Of a DNA stretch of 64,000 nt, positions 27,619 to 38,450 are shown in pieces. The notes under the pieces were generated by a model, which did no database searches, was not told the DNA's origin, and worked only from the letters and a program-made list of their open reading frames with translations. Source of the stretch: Prorocentrum cordatum (Eukaryota; Sar; Dinophyceae; Prorocentrales; Prorocentraceae); assembly GCA_963575745.1 (NCBI GenBank), contig CAUYUJ010003059.1:1-64000 (forward strand), in the 5' to 3' direction. A program made the position numbers and the translations under genes. How positions within the stretch are numbered: position 1 is the first letter of the stretch; each line of letters opens with the position of its first letter.

Positions 27619-28353
27619 CGTCGTCGTCGTCGTCGTCGTCGCCGTCCTCCCTCCTCCCGCGTCGTCGTCGTCGTCGCCTACGTCGTCCTCTGTCTTTCCT
27701 CGTGTTTGTCGTCGTCGTCCTCTTTGGCGTCGTGGTCGTTTCCGTCGTCGTTGTCGCCGTTGTCGTCCTTCCTCCTCCTCCCTCGTCGTCGTCGTCGTCC
27801 GTCGTCGGCGTTTCGTCGTCGTCCCTTGTATTTCGTGGCCGTCGTCGTCGTCGTTGTCGTCGTCGTCGTTTTCTCTCCTCCCTCGTCGTTGTCGTCGTCG
27901 GCGTCGCCGTCCTTCCTCCTTCTTCGTCGTTCGCGTCGTCGCCGTCCTCCCTCCCTCCTCCCTCGTCGTTGTCGTCGTTGTCGCCGTCGTCGTCCTCCCT
28001 CCTCCCTCGTCGTCGTCTTCGTTGGCGACGTCGTCGTCGTCTTCGTCGTCGTCGTCGGCGTCGGCGCCGTCGTCGTCGTCGTCGTCGACGTCGGCGTCGT
28101 CGTCGTCGCCGCCGTCGTCGTCGACGTCGTCGGCGTCGTTGACGTCGTCGTCGTGGTCGTCGGTGTCGTTGTTGTCGTCGTCGTCGGCGTCGTCATCGAA
28201 GTCGTCGTTGTCATCGTCGTCGTCGTCGTCGGCGTCGGCGTCGTCGTCGTCGTCGGCGTCGTCGAAGTCGTTGGAGACGTCGTCGGTGTCGTCGTACTCG
28301 TTGTCGGCGTCGTCGTCGTCGTGTCGCTGTCGTCGTCGGCGTCGCTATCGTTG
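27619..28353. repeat. (GTC)n imperfect microsatellite, copy 2
   Basis: Same tract as at the window start, here seen in full from its junction with the CGCG-rich block. It ends in a short unique stretch (about 28354-28470) that is conserved in all three copies. Confidence 0.9.
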
Positions 28354-28489
28354 CCAAGTGCCATTTGGTACCCACCGTCACGGTCTGAAGAGATTTTGCA
28401 AACCAAGTTGCGGGTGGGTGGGTGGGATGTTTGCGCGAGCAGTGGAGTGGACAACTCACTGCGAACAGAAATTAGTTGCACCACGTAGA

Positions 28490-29041
28490 CTGCACCAAGC
28501 AATTATGCTAGAAAACACTGCTAGAAGTTGCAAGTGTTCCCGTTTCCTGACCCTCTCGGCTTAAGATTGTTCCAAGAGGGCGTTTAAAGGGAACCAAATT
28601 AGCCCAAGGAGGGGCGCAGCAAACAAACAGACTGCTCAGGACGGGCCTGGGCAAGCGCCTCAAGACGGGCCAAGACGGGCTAAGGACAGCACACGAGAGC
28701 CCCTGCATGGCCCGAGAAAGCAGGACAGCACACGAGAATCCCTGCATGGCCCAAGAAAGCCCCAAGAGGCCGCCAATGCAGCCTCAAGGGAACCCCACAC
28801 GACCGAGAGGGGCCAAAGACAGCCTCGAAGCTGCCCAAAGCAGCCCCACGACAGCCCAAAGACGGTCCGAAAGGAGCACAAGACAGCCCCAAGATGGCCT
28901 GGATAGGCATCCTCACCCCCCGCCGACTTGGGCCAGAGAGCCACCCCGGACTCCACTGGTCCCGCACCAGACCCCCACCGAACCCCCACCAAACCCCGCT
29001 CTGAACCCCACTCCAGGCCCCGCCCCGGGCACCGCTCCGGA
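28490..29041. repeat. CCAAGAC/CCCAAGA-rich spacer, copy 2
   Basis: Counterpart of 830-1375 without the indel-rich patch. It begins with one TTGCACCACGTAGACTGC satellite monomer at about 28474. Confidence 0.8.
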
Positions 29042-29735
29042 TCCCAGCGGATCCCGGCGGGCCACATCGGAGCCCAGCGGGCCCCAGCGGGCCCCAGCGA
29101 TCCCCCGCGGACCGAAGCGGACCGCAGCGGACCCCAGCGGACCGCAGCGGACCGCAGCGGACCCTGGCGGACCCCAGCGGACCCTAGCAGACCCTAGCGG
29201 ACCCCAACGGACACTAGTGGACCCCAGCGGACCGCAGCAGACCGCAGCGGCCCGCAATGGACCGCAGCGAACCACAGCGGACCGCAGCGGACCGCAGCGG
29301 ACCGCAGCGGGCCGCAGAGGACCCCAGCGACCCCCAGCGGACCGCGGCGGACCCTAGCGGACCCCAGCGGACCGCAGCGGACACTGGCCGACACTGGCGA
29401 ATCCAAGCAAACCCGAACGGACACTAGCGGACCCCAGCGTACCCTAGCGGACCCTAGCGGTCCCCAGCGAACCCTAGCAAACCCCAGCGAACCCCAGCGA
29501 ACCCCAACAGACCCCAGCGGACCCCAGCGGACCCCAGCGGACCCTAGCGGACCCTAGCGGACCCCAGCGGACTCTAGCGGACCTTAGTGGACCCTGGCGG
29601 ACCGCAGCGGACCCTAGCGGACCCCAGCGGGCCCCAGCGAACCCTGGCGGAGACTGGCGGACCCTAACGGACCCCAGCGGACCCCAGAGGACCGCAGCGG
29701 ACCCAGGCAGACCCCAGCGGACCCCAAGGGGCCCC
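29042..29735. repeat. 10-bp minisatellite (AGCGGACCCC), copy 2
   Basis: Same array and same length. It differs from copies 1 and 3, which agree with each other, at several monomers (for example A at 28955 just upstream and G at 29210). Confidence 0.93.
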
Positions 29736-30046
29736 CAGAGGCCACGAACGCGCAGGCAGACGCCTGCGCTGGCACAGTACGGGCCGGCGGAATGAGCGAA
29801 GCGATGGAATGATCGGAGGCATGTGCCCGCAAACCCTACCCGCGCCCGACGCGCGCTGTACCCCTGCCAACGACCTGCTACATACACGTTGCTATGACAC
29901 GTCGGAAGTTCTTCATCGAATCACAGAAGGGTGACAGCCGGAATGCCACGCAGTCCCTGGCAGGGGGGCGGCTCGCCCAGTCCGACGGATGCGCGGATCG
30001 CAGCGGCCTCTGCGGCCCGGTCTGTCGAAAGGGTCAGGGCGCCTTC

Positions 30047-31741
30047 TCACGCGAGGCTTGCCACTGCAACTGAAGCCGCGGAGCGGCCGCCAGGCGCCCC
30101 CGCTGCCAGGGCCAAACGCTGCGCGCAAGCTTCCGAAGGGATGCTCACGTCCCCGTGGTCATCTTCTCCCAGTAGCCCTCCGACTGCCACCCCAGCTCGC
30201 CCCAGATGCTTCACATACAGATTCAGGTACAGGAGGCCGCTGTCCGTGCGTCCACGAACGACTTTGAGCTCGACCTTGTCAAAGGCAACCCAGCCAGGAG
30301 TCTCGGCATCATGTTGAGCCACGGCGTAATGATACCCTCCAGCGCGCTTGTCCTCTGCCCAAGACCCCGTCACATTCAACTCTTGGAAGTACATGTCCGC
30401 ACAGTGTCCACCCAATCGGCGCGCATCGGCCTGCACACGAAGCCAAGCGTTCTCCGCGACAGCTCCACGAGGGATACTTATCAGAACGTGCTTGCCCGCC
30501 TTCATCAGATCGAACCGCTCGCCATGGATATTCTGCAGATGGGGATCGCCGACTGCGGAAACTCCAGCACCTGCACCGCCCGCAACAGGTGGCGAAGTTG
30601 GCGATGGCGTCGCCTGGGCGGGCTCGCAAGCCTCAATGGAGTAGATCTGGGGGTTGTTTGGTGGTCGGTCACTTTGCGCATCGACGTGGCTCCATGTTGC
30701 ACCATCAAGGGACGCTTCAATTGTCCAACTGGCAGGGCAATTGCTGGCACCACCGCAATCAAAACGATACTCCACAGGAACAGTGTCCGAATGAAATGTG
30801 ATGGTCACTACGCTTCGGCCGTTCCTCTGAGGGGACCAAACGCACCAATGGTGCCCCTGGGTGAACGACTTAAATAATAGATCATCTCCGTACGACCAGC
30901 GGCATTCTGTGCAATCGACGGCAGAAGGCAGAATGCGCGTGGAAGAATTGTCGTAAATCGCAAATCCGTACGGCCCATATCCGCCAAAACAATAATGCCC
31001 ATCTGCGAGGCCGCCTGAACCGTAAGTCCCGCCTTTGGTCACCGTGAGCCTCCAATATCTCGCAAGAGAATTGCAAGCCGCTGGAGCTGGCGTCGGAGCT
31101 GTTGTCGGAACTGGCGTTGGAGCTGGCGTCGGAGCTGGCGTTGGGGACGGAGTGAAAGATGACGTCGCCGCGGTGCACGAACGAACCACGCCAACGCCGG
31201 AGCATTGGACTTGCAAACCCACGTCCCAGCCTGCGTTGCACCATCCACCATGATAGTCGAGATTTCCCCATGCGTTACATCCACGGGTGCAATGCGTGAG
31301 AGGCTCTCCCGGCTGGCAGTAGCCTATGGGCATGGCATCAACGCTAGACGGTAAGTGGGTCTGGGTCAGTCCGCCGCCTGAGAAACCCAGCATCTGACAG
31401 ACCGTGGACGCCCCATTGCCACTATCCCAAAAACAATGCCCGCAAATGGGGTACCAAGTGTTTGAATAAAGGATCCACGGATGGAACGGAACGCCAGCAG
31501 ACACCGAACTTAGAACTGTGCCATCAGAATCAGCAGCCATTACGTCTCCGTCGGAGCACGCCGCAGCCGCAGCCTGACGCCATCCGTGGTTGGCCGTGCT
31601 GTTCATCTGCGCCGTCAAGGCACGTCGCCATCCGTACTTGGCCGTGCTGTTCATCTGCGCTGTCAGGGCGGTCGCGGTGGGCATGCTGTAGACCAAGAGC
31701 GCAAGGCACACGGCGGGGGGTGCCTGCCAGACCGCAGCCAT
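30047..31741 (-). CDS. Secreted multidomain protein: SRCR-like, discoidin-like, GDPHL/VWD-like (564 aa), copy 2
   Basis: Start: the frame is open upstream to an ATG at 32074, but I prefer the internal ATG at 31741 because it begins a clear signal peptide (hydrophobic residues 9-20, small residues to about 25). Domains in 564-aa numbering: a 16-residue direct duplication with core LTAQMNSTA (26-57); SRCR-like Cys-rich region (about 62-180, with VCQMLGFSGG at 114-123); Pro/Thr linker (197-220); Cys-rich F5/8C-like region (222-372); C-terminal domain with GDPHL at 398-402 and conserved HGERFDLMKAGKH (to about 540). The last domain resembles a VWD-type module repeated in many dinoflagellate predicted proteins (family knowledge). 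Likely secreted or surface-bound and possibly adhesive or ligand-binding; the ligand is unknown. No introns are needed. Confidence 0.8.
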   Translation of the reverse strand: MAAVWQAPPAVCLALLVYSMPTATALTAQMNSTAKYGWRRALTAQMNSTANHGWRQAAAAACSDGDVMAADSDGTVLSSVSAGVPFHPWILYSNTWYPICGHCFWDSGNGASTVCQMLGFSGGGLTQTHLPSSVDAMPIGYCQPGEPLTHCTRGCNAWGNLDYHGGWCNAGWDVGLQVQCSGVGVVRSCTAATSSFTPSPTPAPTPAPTPVPTTAPTPAPAACNSLARYWRLTVTKGGTYGSGGLADGHYCFGGYGPYGFAIYDNSSTRILPSAVDCTECRWSYGDDLLFKSFTQGHHWCVWSPQRNGRSVVTITFHSDTVPVEYRFDCGGASNCPASWTIEASLDGATWSHVDAQSDRPPNNPQIYSIEACEPAQATPSPTSPPVAGGAGAGVSAVGDPHLQNIHGERFDLMKAGKHVLISIPRGAVAENAWLRVQADARRLGGHCADMYFQELNVTGSWAEDKRAGGYHYAVAQHDAETPGWVAFDKVELKVVRGRTDSGLLYLNLYVKHLGRAGVAVGGLLGEDDHGDVSIPSEACAQRLALAAGAPGGRSAASVAVASLA

Positions 31742-32099
31742 TCCAAGAAGTCGAGCGACAGGAGACCAGTCGCGCAGCGGAAGACAAGAAAGCTGAGTGC
31801 AGTTTGCGGTGCCCTGGCTGGTGCCAAAACGCTTGTTGACCCAAGTTGCTGAGGAAACGCACCTCGACATTGATGACCAAAGCACTGAATCCACAATGCC
31901 AAATGCTGCCTGGTAGGGTTTCCGCGAGTCCTCTGCCCCCCCTCTGCACCTTACCACGCTCAGGCGCAGGCCCCCCCCCTCCCTCCGGAGGATCCCTGGG
32001 TGGCCCGGCCCGACGCAGATGTGGCCCAACAAAGTCACAAAGCCACTCACAAAGATGGACCGACTTCCCCACATTCACGAAATGTCAACCCACAGCCCC

Positions 32100-32940
32100 T
32101 CAGGTGACTCGAAGAGGCGCCAATCAGCTTCCACGACACAAGAGAAAAGGATGAGAAGCCTTGAAGGAAGGCCACAGCCTTCCAAGCACCCACAAGAAAT
32201 CGTCAAATCCCACCAGCCCTCTGCGCGTAGCTGGTTTAACGAACTCTTGTCTTCTCTCTTCCAAAATCCCTCCTTCCCCTGCTCGGGGGAGAAGGTTACC
32301 CCTCCATACCCCCTCCACTGGGCCCAGGAGGGGGAGGGGCGGAGAGTTAGAGCGTCCAAGATGGCCCAAGCTGTCTCCAAGAGGGTCTCCGGGAGCCCAC
32401 GATGGCCTCCAAGATGGCTCAAGATACCTCACGATGGCTCAAGATGCCTCAAGACGGTCCCAAGACGGTTTCAAGTGCCTTCCGAGCCCTCCAAGGACCC
32501 CCCCAAGAGGTCAAAATGGCTCCCAAACTGAAGGAACATCCATGTGTTGTACCTTCTAGCCTTTCTGCTTCTGATGAGCTCTTGGGGCCTTACAACGGCC
32601 CCAAGACGGACCAAGAGAGCCCCAGGAGGAGCCAAAAAAGGCCCCAAGAGGGCCCCGAGAGCACCCAAGAGCCCCAAGGGCGCCCCAAGACGGTCCCAAG
32701 ACACAATTGTTCAACCTCCGATGGGGGGGGACTGAATTTAGAGCCCCCCCCTCTTTTTGAACAGTGTGCCCAAAATTACCTCCAAAAAAAGCCTCCCAGA
32801 CCCTCCAAAAGAGCTCCAACAGGGCCCCATGAACCCCTAAACGAGCCCCAACAGGGTCCCAAGAGTGCCCCAAATGGCTCCGCGAGGACCCCAAGAGAGA
32901 CACAAGATGGCTCCAAAAGACCCCCGAAAAAAAAAAACGA
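32100..32940. repeat. CCAAGATGGC-type spacer, copy 2
   Basis: Counterpart of 4440-5460 without the purine-rich insertion. It includes TGGCTCAAG words at about 32415 and 32440 that are part of the spacer repeat. Confidence 0.8.
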
Positions 32941-32942
32941 AT

Positions 32943-32984
32943 AACAAATATTATATATCTATATATATATATATATATATATAA
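32943..32984. repeat. (TA)n microsatellite, copy 2
   Basis: Same TA run as 5466-5500. Confidence 0.85.
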
Positions 32985-33071
32985 CAAAAAAAACCCAGGC
33001 GGCTGTTACACTGCATGCTTCTACACTTCCCTGGTCAAGGCACCTCGCCTGGCGATATGTTTCTAGATGGG

Positions 33072-33090
33072 CTGGTGGGGATATTTTTTG
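33072..33090 (-). promoter_or_regulatory. GTATCCCCACCAG-type element, copy 2 of 5587
   Basis: Identical to the element at 5587-5605. Confidence 0.5.
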
Positions 33091-33320
33091 TATAGGGGGG
33101 GTCGCGGCCGCAAGCGAAGAGCGCAGGCGGCGAACAGGGTGTCCGGGCCGACGGGCAAGCCTAATTAGCTACTGGGCGCGACACAGGCCGGCCGGGCCAG
33201 CTCACAAGGCGGCACCTGCGCAGCAGGGCGGGGGCTGGCTGGCTGAACTGGAACGCCCAGGGAAGCTCGAGCAACGTGCAGCCCTAACAAAATGCCAGGG
33301 AATTCTGTGTTACGCGCTGG

Positions 33321-33340
33321 CTGGTGGGGATACTTTTTGG
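33321..33340 (-). promoter_or_regulatory. GTATCCCCACCAG-type element, copy 2 of 5836
   Basis: Identical to the element at 5836-5855. Confidence 0.5.
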
Positions 33341-33384
33341 TCGGCGGCCGCGCGACAACGGTCTGGCGGCGAGAGGCAAAGTCC

Positions 33385-34487
33385 AGGGCGTGCGGCACGA
33401 TGCAAAAACACCGCCGCCACGTCGGCAAGCCGGTTCGCACCTGCACAACAAGCGCAGTTGCACACGCACAATACAAAACGAAACGAATTCCAAGCGAACG
33501 CACATAGGCGCCGCAGTGTAAACCGAGGTGGACAAGCGGCAGAGTGTGCGAATCAGAAACAAAACCGAGGGTTGTACAAGCGTAGCAGGCTGAACCACAC
33601 GGCGCCCAGACCTCAGCAATCCGCACCCCAGTGCCAGGTGGAGCCATGCGGCTGTGTCCAAGACGCAACTGCGATGCCGATCCCTGAAGCGAAGAGATCC
33701 GCAGGCGTGGAGCACCGCCGTCTACTGGTGAAGCGCCTGCGCAGCCTGCCAGGGGGGGTCCTGCTGCAGTGGAGGCAAGTGGGAGGCCGGTGGAGTGAGT
33801 CGCCTGCGGGGCGCCAGACTCCGAACGCCCGCGACGACGTCTGCAAGCCAAGCAGTTGTCGCGGATGAGGCGGCGCACTGGCCGGCAGCTGGTGGGAGCC
33901 TGGGTGCTGTCCTGCCGCGGAAGGCTGAACCACTCCGTGGCGACCCAACACCCGAGTGACCACTCCACAGGGCAAGGGGGAGACAAGCGACTGTGGGCCA
34001 CGCAGCGCGTGCCGGCACGGCGCCAGGCCTCAGAGAGGGGGGGGGGGCCCGCAGGCGGGGACGCACCGCCTGCGGAGGAGTGAGGGGGGGGGCGGCACTG
34101 GTGGTAGTGCTGCCTCCTGCGGCGTCAAAGGTCGAGGCGCCTGGGGGAGCTGCACGGTGGAGGACACGTGGGCCAGGAGGCAAGCCACGCCCAGTCCGCC
34201 GATTGTCACTGTCCCCAAAACCCGAGACCCTACACACACACACCACGAGGTCCTCCAGGGCCGAAGCACACTCCGCAGAGAGGGAGAGCCAGACCACGAA
34301 GCGCGGAACACGGGCGGCCCTGGGAGGGGGGGCAACCACCCCGACGTCTGATAGCACGTCTGGCAGGCCCCGAGGCCGAGGGCGGGGGACACCCGCCAGG
34401 CCCGACAGGGGAGAGGCGAGGAAAAGCACCGCCGCACCCCTCGGCCAGGCCCCGAATCCGAGGTCTAAGGGGCCATGGTCATATCCT
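33385..34487. other. GC-rich stretch with weak minus-strand ORFs, copy 2
   Basis: Counterpart of 5900-7020 with a shorter G-run near 34083. The open frame 33165-34001 is conserved in copy 3 but shows no recognisable domain. Confidence 0.5.
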
Positions 34488-35028
34488 GGGACATTCTCGG
34501 GGGTCGGATCGCAGCTACTATCCGCAAGCACCTGCGTGGAAGAAAGGAGGGTCGCAGCTGACTGCCGCTAGGATACATGTTACATCGATGGGCGCAGCTA
34601 CTCGCAGCTGAGGTCTCTGTTGAATGTGCACTTCTCGCCGAGATCACCTGCGCTGAGAGAGGGGGGTGCAGCTAACCGCCGCAAAGCACCATTTACATTG
34701 TGTGAGCCAGCAGCAAGATGCGCCTTTGGGGGGGCAGCTGACCGCCGCCTGGAACCATTAACATCGTGGGGGGTCGCAGTAACTTGCCGCTGAGAGTGGT
34801 GGGGAAGCTGATCGCCGCTATGATGAGAGCCCCATCTATGCTACATCGACCTTTCGTTGACACGGGGGGCGCAGCTAACCGCCGCAGAACACGATTTGAT
34901 GGAAAGTGTGTCTGCGAGAGCCCCATCTATGATTGGATAGTGCCTCCGCCTCTGCTCTCTCAGCGCCGCAATTGATGGCAGTGAGCGCACTTGCCGCTGA
35001 GAGCGGTGGGGAAGCTGATCGCCGCTAC
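34487..35028. repeat. Cluster of GCAGCTAxCCGCCGC motifs, copy 2
   Basis: Identical counterpart of 7020-7562. Confidence 0.7.
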
Positions 35029-38000
35029 GATGTCCCTTTTATTTCCTCGGGGGTCGCAGCTACTCGCCGCTGGGATCCTGGGGGTCGCAGCTACTCACCG
35101 CGAGCACCTGCGTGGAAGGACGGGGGGAGCAGCTGCCAGCCGCTAGGAAGCACTGTACAACCCAGCGCTGCCACTGACGACGCGGGCACCAACTTAGCAT
35201 CCCACATCCCAGCGATGCGCCGGAGCCTGTGGATCACGATTGCAAGGATGGTGCCTCCGCCACCGCTGAACCGACAGCACAGGAATGCAAGGGTACCTGA
35301 GCCCCAGGGCGGACCCGAGCCCAGCAGCAGACACCCCAGGGAGGACAGCGCCAGGATGCGAAAGCCCCGGGGGGAACCCGCGGGACGCGGGGCACGCACC
35401 CAGACCCAACTGCAGACACAGAACACGTTGGCCACCTGCCGCCATGCTAGGCAGGGAGGAAATGCAGCCAGTGTACACCCTTTACGCACGTGCTCTCGGC
35501 GCAGCAACTGGTGACAGTGGGCGCTACGAAGACGAAGCGTGCACGGGGGGGTGGCGAAGGGCGGCCCTTGGCTGCCAGGGCAGGGATGCGAGAGTGCCTT
35601 GAGCCCCCGTGGAAAGCCCCGAGCCCGTGGTCCAGGCAGGCCCTTGCGTGCGTCCAGGGTGGCTGAGCCCGGTGGCGGTCCTTTTCGCTGACTCCGTCGA
35701 ACGGGAACAGTACTTGCAGCCATTGACAACCTGACGGTCTGAGGCCCCTTTCGTTGGCTGCCGCCATGCTGGGCGGGGAGGAGCTGCAGCCAGTGCACAC
35801 CCTTCACGCATCTGTTCTCAGTGCAGCAACCGGAGACAGTGGGCGCTGCGAAGACGAAGCGTGCACGGGTGGGGGGCGAAGGACGGCCCTTGGCAGCCAG
35901 AGCAGGGATGCGAGAGTGCCTTGTGCCCCCGTGAGAGGCCCCGAGCCCGTGGTCCAGGCATCCCTGGCGTGCGTCCAGGGCCGCGGAGCCTGGTGGCGGT
36001 CTCCTTCGTTGACACGGGGGGCGCAGCTAACCGCCGCATAACACGATTCGATGGAAAGTGTGTCTGCGAGGGCCCCAGCTATGAATGGATAGTGCCTCCG
36101 CCTCTGCTCTCAGCACTCTATAGATGACAGTGAGCGCATTTGCCGCTCAGAACGGTGGGGAAGCTGATCACCGCTATGATGTCCCTTTTATCTCCTCGGG
36201 GGTTGCAACTACTCGTCGCTGAGATTCTGGGGGTCGCAGCTAGTCGCCACGAGCACCTGCGTGGAAGGACGGGGGGAGCAGGTGCCCGCCGCTAGGAAAC
36301 ATTTTACAACCCAGCGCTGCCACTGACGACGCGGGCACTAACTTAGCACCCCACATCCCAGCGATGCGCCGGAGCCTGTGGATCACGATTCACGGATGGT
36401 GCCTCCGCCACCGCTGAACCGACAGCACAGGGACGCAAGAGTACCTGAGCCCCAGGGCGGACCCGAGCCCAGCAGCAGACACCCCAGGGAGGACAGCGCC
36501 AGGATGCGAAAGCCCCGGGGGGAACCCGCGGGACGCGGGGCACGCACCCAGACCCAACTGCAGACACAGAACACGTTGGCCACCTGCCGCCATGCTGGGC
36601 GGGGAGGAGCAGCAGCCAGCGCACACCCTTCACGCACCTGCTCTCGGCGCAGCAACTGGTGACAGTGGGCGTTGCGAAGACGAAGCGCGCACGGGGGGGT
36701 GGCGAAGGGCGGCCCTTGGCTGCCAGGGCAGGGATGCGAGAGTGCCTTGAGCCCCCGTGAAAGGCCCCGAGCCCGTGGTCCAGGCAGGCCCCTGCGTGGG
36801 TCCAGGGTGGCTGAGCCCGGTGGCGGTCCCTTTCGCTAACTCCGTCGAGCGGGAACAGTACTTGTAGCCATTGACAACCTGACGGTCTGAGGTCCCTTTC
36901 GTTGGCTGCCGCCATGCTGGGCGGGGAGGAGCTGCAGCCAGTGCACACCCTTCACGCACCTGCTCTCAACGCAGCAACCGGAGACAGTGGGCGCTATGAA
37001 GACGAAGCGTGCACGGGTGGGGGGCGAAGGACGGCCCTTGGCAGCCAGAGCAGGGATGCGAGAGTGCTTTGCGCCCCCGTGAAAGGCCCCGAGCCCGTGG
37101 TCCAGGCAGCCCCGGCGTGCGTCCAGGGCCGCGGAGCCCGGTGGCGGTCTCTTTCGTTGACACGGGGGGCGCAGCTAACCGCCGCATAACACGATTTGAT
37201 GGAGAGTGTGTCTGCGAGAGCCCCAGCTATGAATGGATAGTGCCTCCGCCTCTGCTCTCAGCACTCTATAGATGACAGTGAGCGCATTTGCCGCTCAGAA
37301 TGGTGGGGAAGCTGATCACCGCTATGATGTCCCTTTTATCTCCTCGGGGGTTGCAACTACTCGTCGCTGAGATTCTGGGGGTCGCAGCTAGTCGCCACGA
37401 GCACCTGCGTGGAAGGACGGGGGGAGCAGGTGCCCGCCGCTAGGAAACATTTTACAACCCAGCGCTGCCACTGACGACGCGGGCACTAACTTAGCACCCC
37501 ACATCCCAGCGATGCGCCGGAGCCTGTGGATCACGATTCACGGATGGTGCCTCCGCCACCGCTGAACCGACAGCACAGGGACGCAAGAGTACCTGAGCCC
37601 CAGGGCGGACCCGAGCCCAGCAGCAGACACCCCAGGGAGGACAGCGCCAGGATGCGAAAGCCCCGGAGGGAACCCGCGGGACGCGGGGCACGCACCCAGA
37701 CCCAACTGCAGACACAGAACACGTTGGCCACCTGCCGCCATGCTAGGCAGGGAGGAGCAGCAGCCAGTGCACACCCTTCACGCACCTGCTCTCGGCGCAG
37801 CAACTGGTGACAGTGGGCGCTGCGAAGACGAAGCGCGCACGGGGGGGTGGCGAAGGACGGCCCTTGGCTGCCAGGGCAGGGATGCGAGAGTGCCTTGAGC
37901 CCCCGTGAAAGGCCCCGAGCCCGTGGTCCAGGCAGGCCCCTGCGTGGGTCCAGGGTGGCTGAGCCCGGTGGCGGTCCCTTTCGCTGACTCCGTCGAACGG

Positions 38001-38450
38001 GAACAGTACTTGCAGCCATTGACAACCTGACGGTCTGAGGTCCCTTTCGTTGGCTGCCGCCATGCTGGGCGGGGAGGAGCTGCAGCCAGTGCACACCCTT
38101 CACGCACCTGCTCTCAACGCAGCAACCGGAGACAGTGGGCGCTATGAAGACGAAGCGTGCACGGGTGGGGGGCGAAGGACGGCCCTTGGCAGCCAGAGCA
38201 GGGATGCGAGAGTGCTTTGCGCCCCCGTGAAAGGCCCCGAGCCCGTGGTCCAGGCAGCCCCGGCGTGCGTCCAGGGTCGCGGAGCCCGGTGGCTGCCCCT
38301 TTCGTTGACACGGGGGGCGCAGCTAACCGCCGCATAACACGATTTGATGGAGAGTGTGTCTGCGAGAGCCCCATCTATGAAACATCGACCTTTCGTTGAC
38401 ACGGGGGGGTTAACACGATTGCATGAAAAGTGTGTCTGCGAGAGCCCCAT
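35029..38450. repeat. Nested 1.15-kb tandem repeat array (three units), copy 2
   Basis: Same architecture, with units starting at about 35029, 36178 and 37326. It lacks the short indels seen at 9990-10090. Confidence 0.9.

Larger units (their letters stand above)
1..27672. repeat. 27.7-kb tandem unit, copy 1 (5' edge cut by window)
   Basis: Position 1 matches 27673, and the match continues in the same order to the end of the unit. The offset to copy 2 drifts only at indels: 27672 at the start, 27665 at 2382, 27485 at 5000, 27466 at 7600, 27458 at 17834, 27449 at 25600, 27299 at 26235, 27239 at 27678. All anchors are collinear and on the same strand, so this is a direct tandem duplication. 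Copy 1 carries several local insertions and indel-dense patches absent from copies 2 and 3. Confidence 0.95.

Noticed and set aside
27184-28564. Several 260-430 codon plus-strand frames of Ser, Val and Arg runs (also at 54441-55724)
   Set aside because: Translation of GTC repeats; frames differ between units and no start context or domain is present.
32400-32450. TGGCTCAAG words in the CCAAGATGGC spacer as relict spliced leaders
   Set aside because: They are regular members of the CCAAGATGGC repeat, lack CCGTAGCC, and are not near a gene start.
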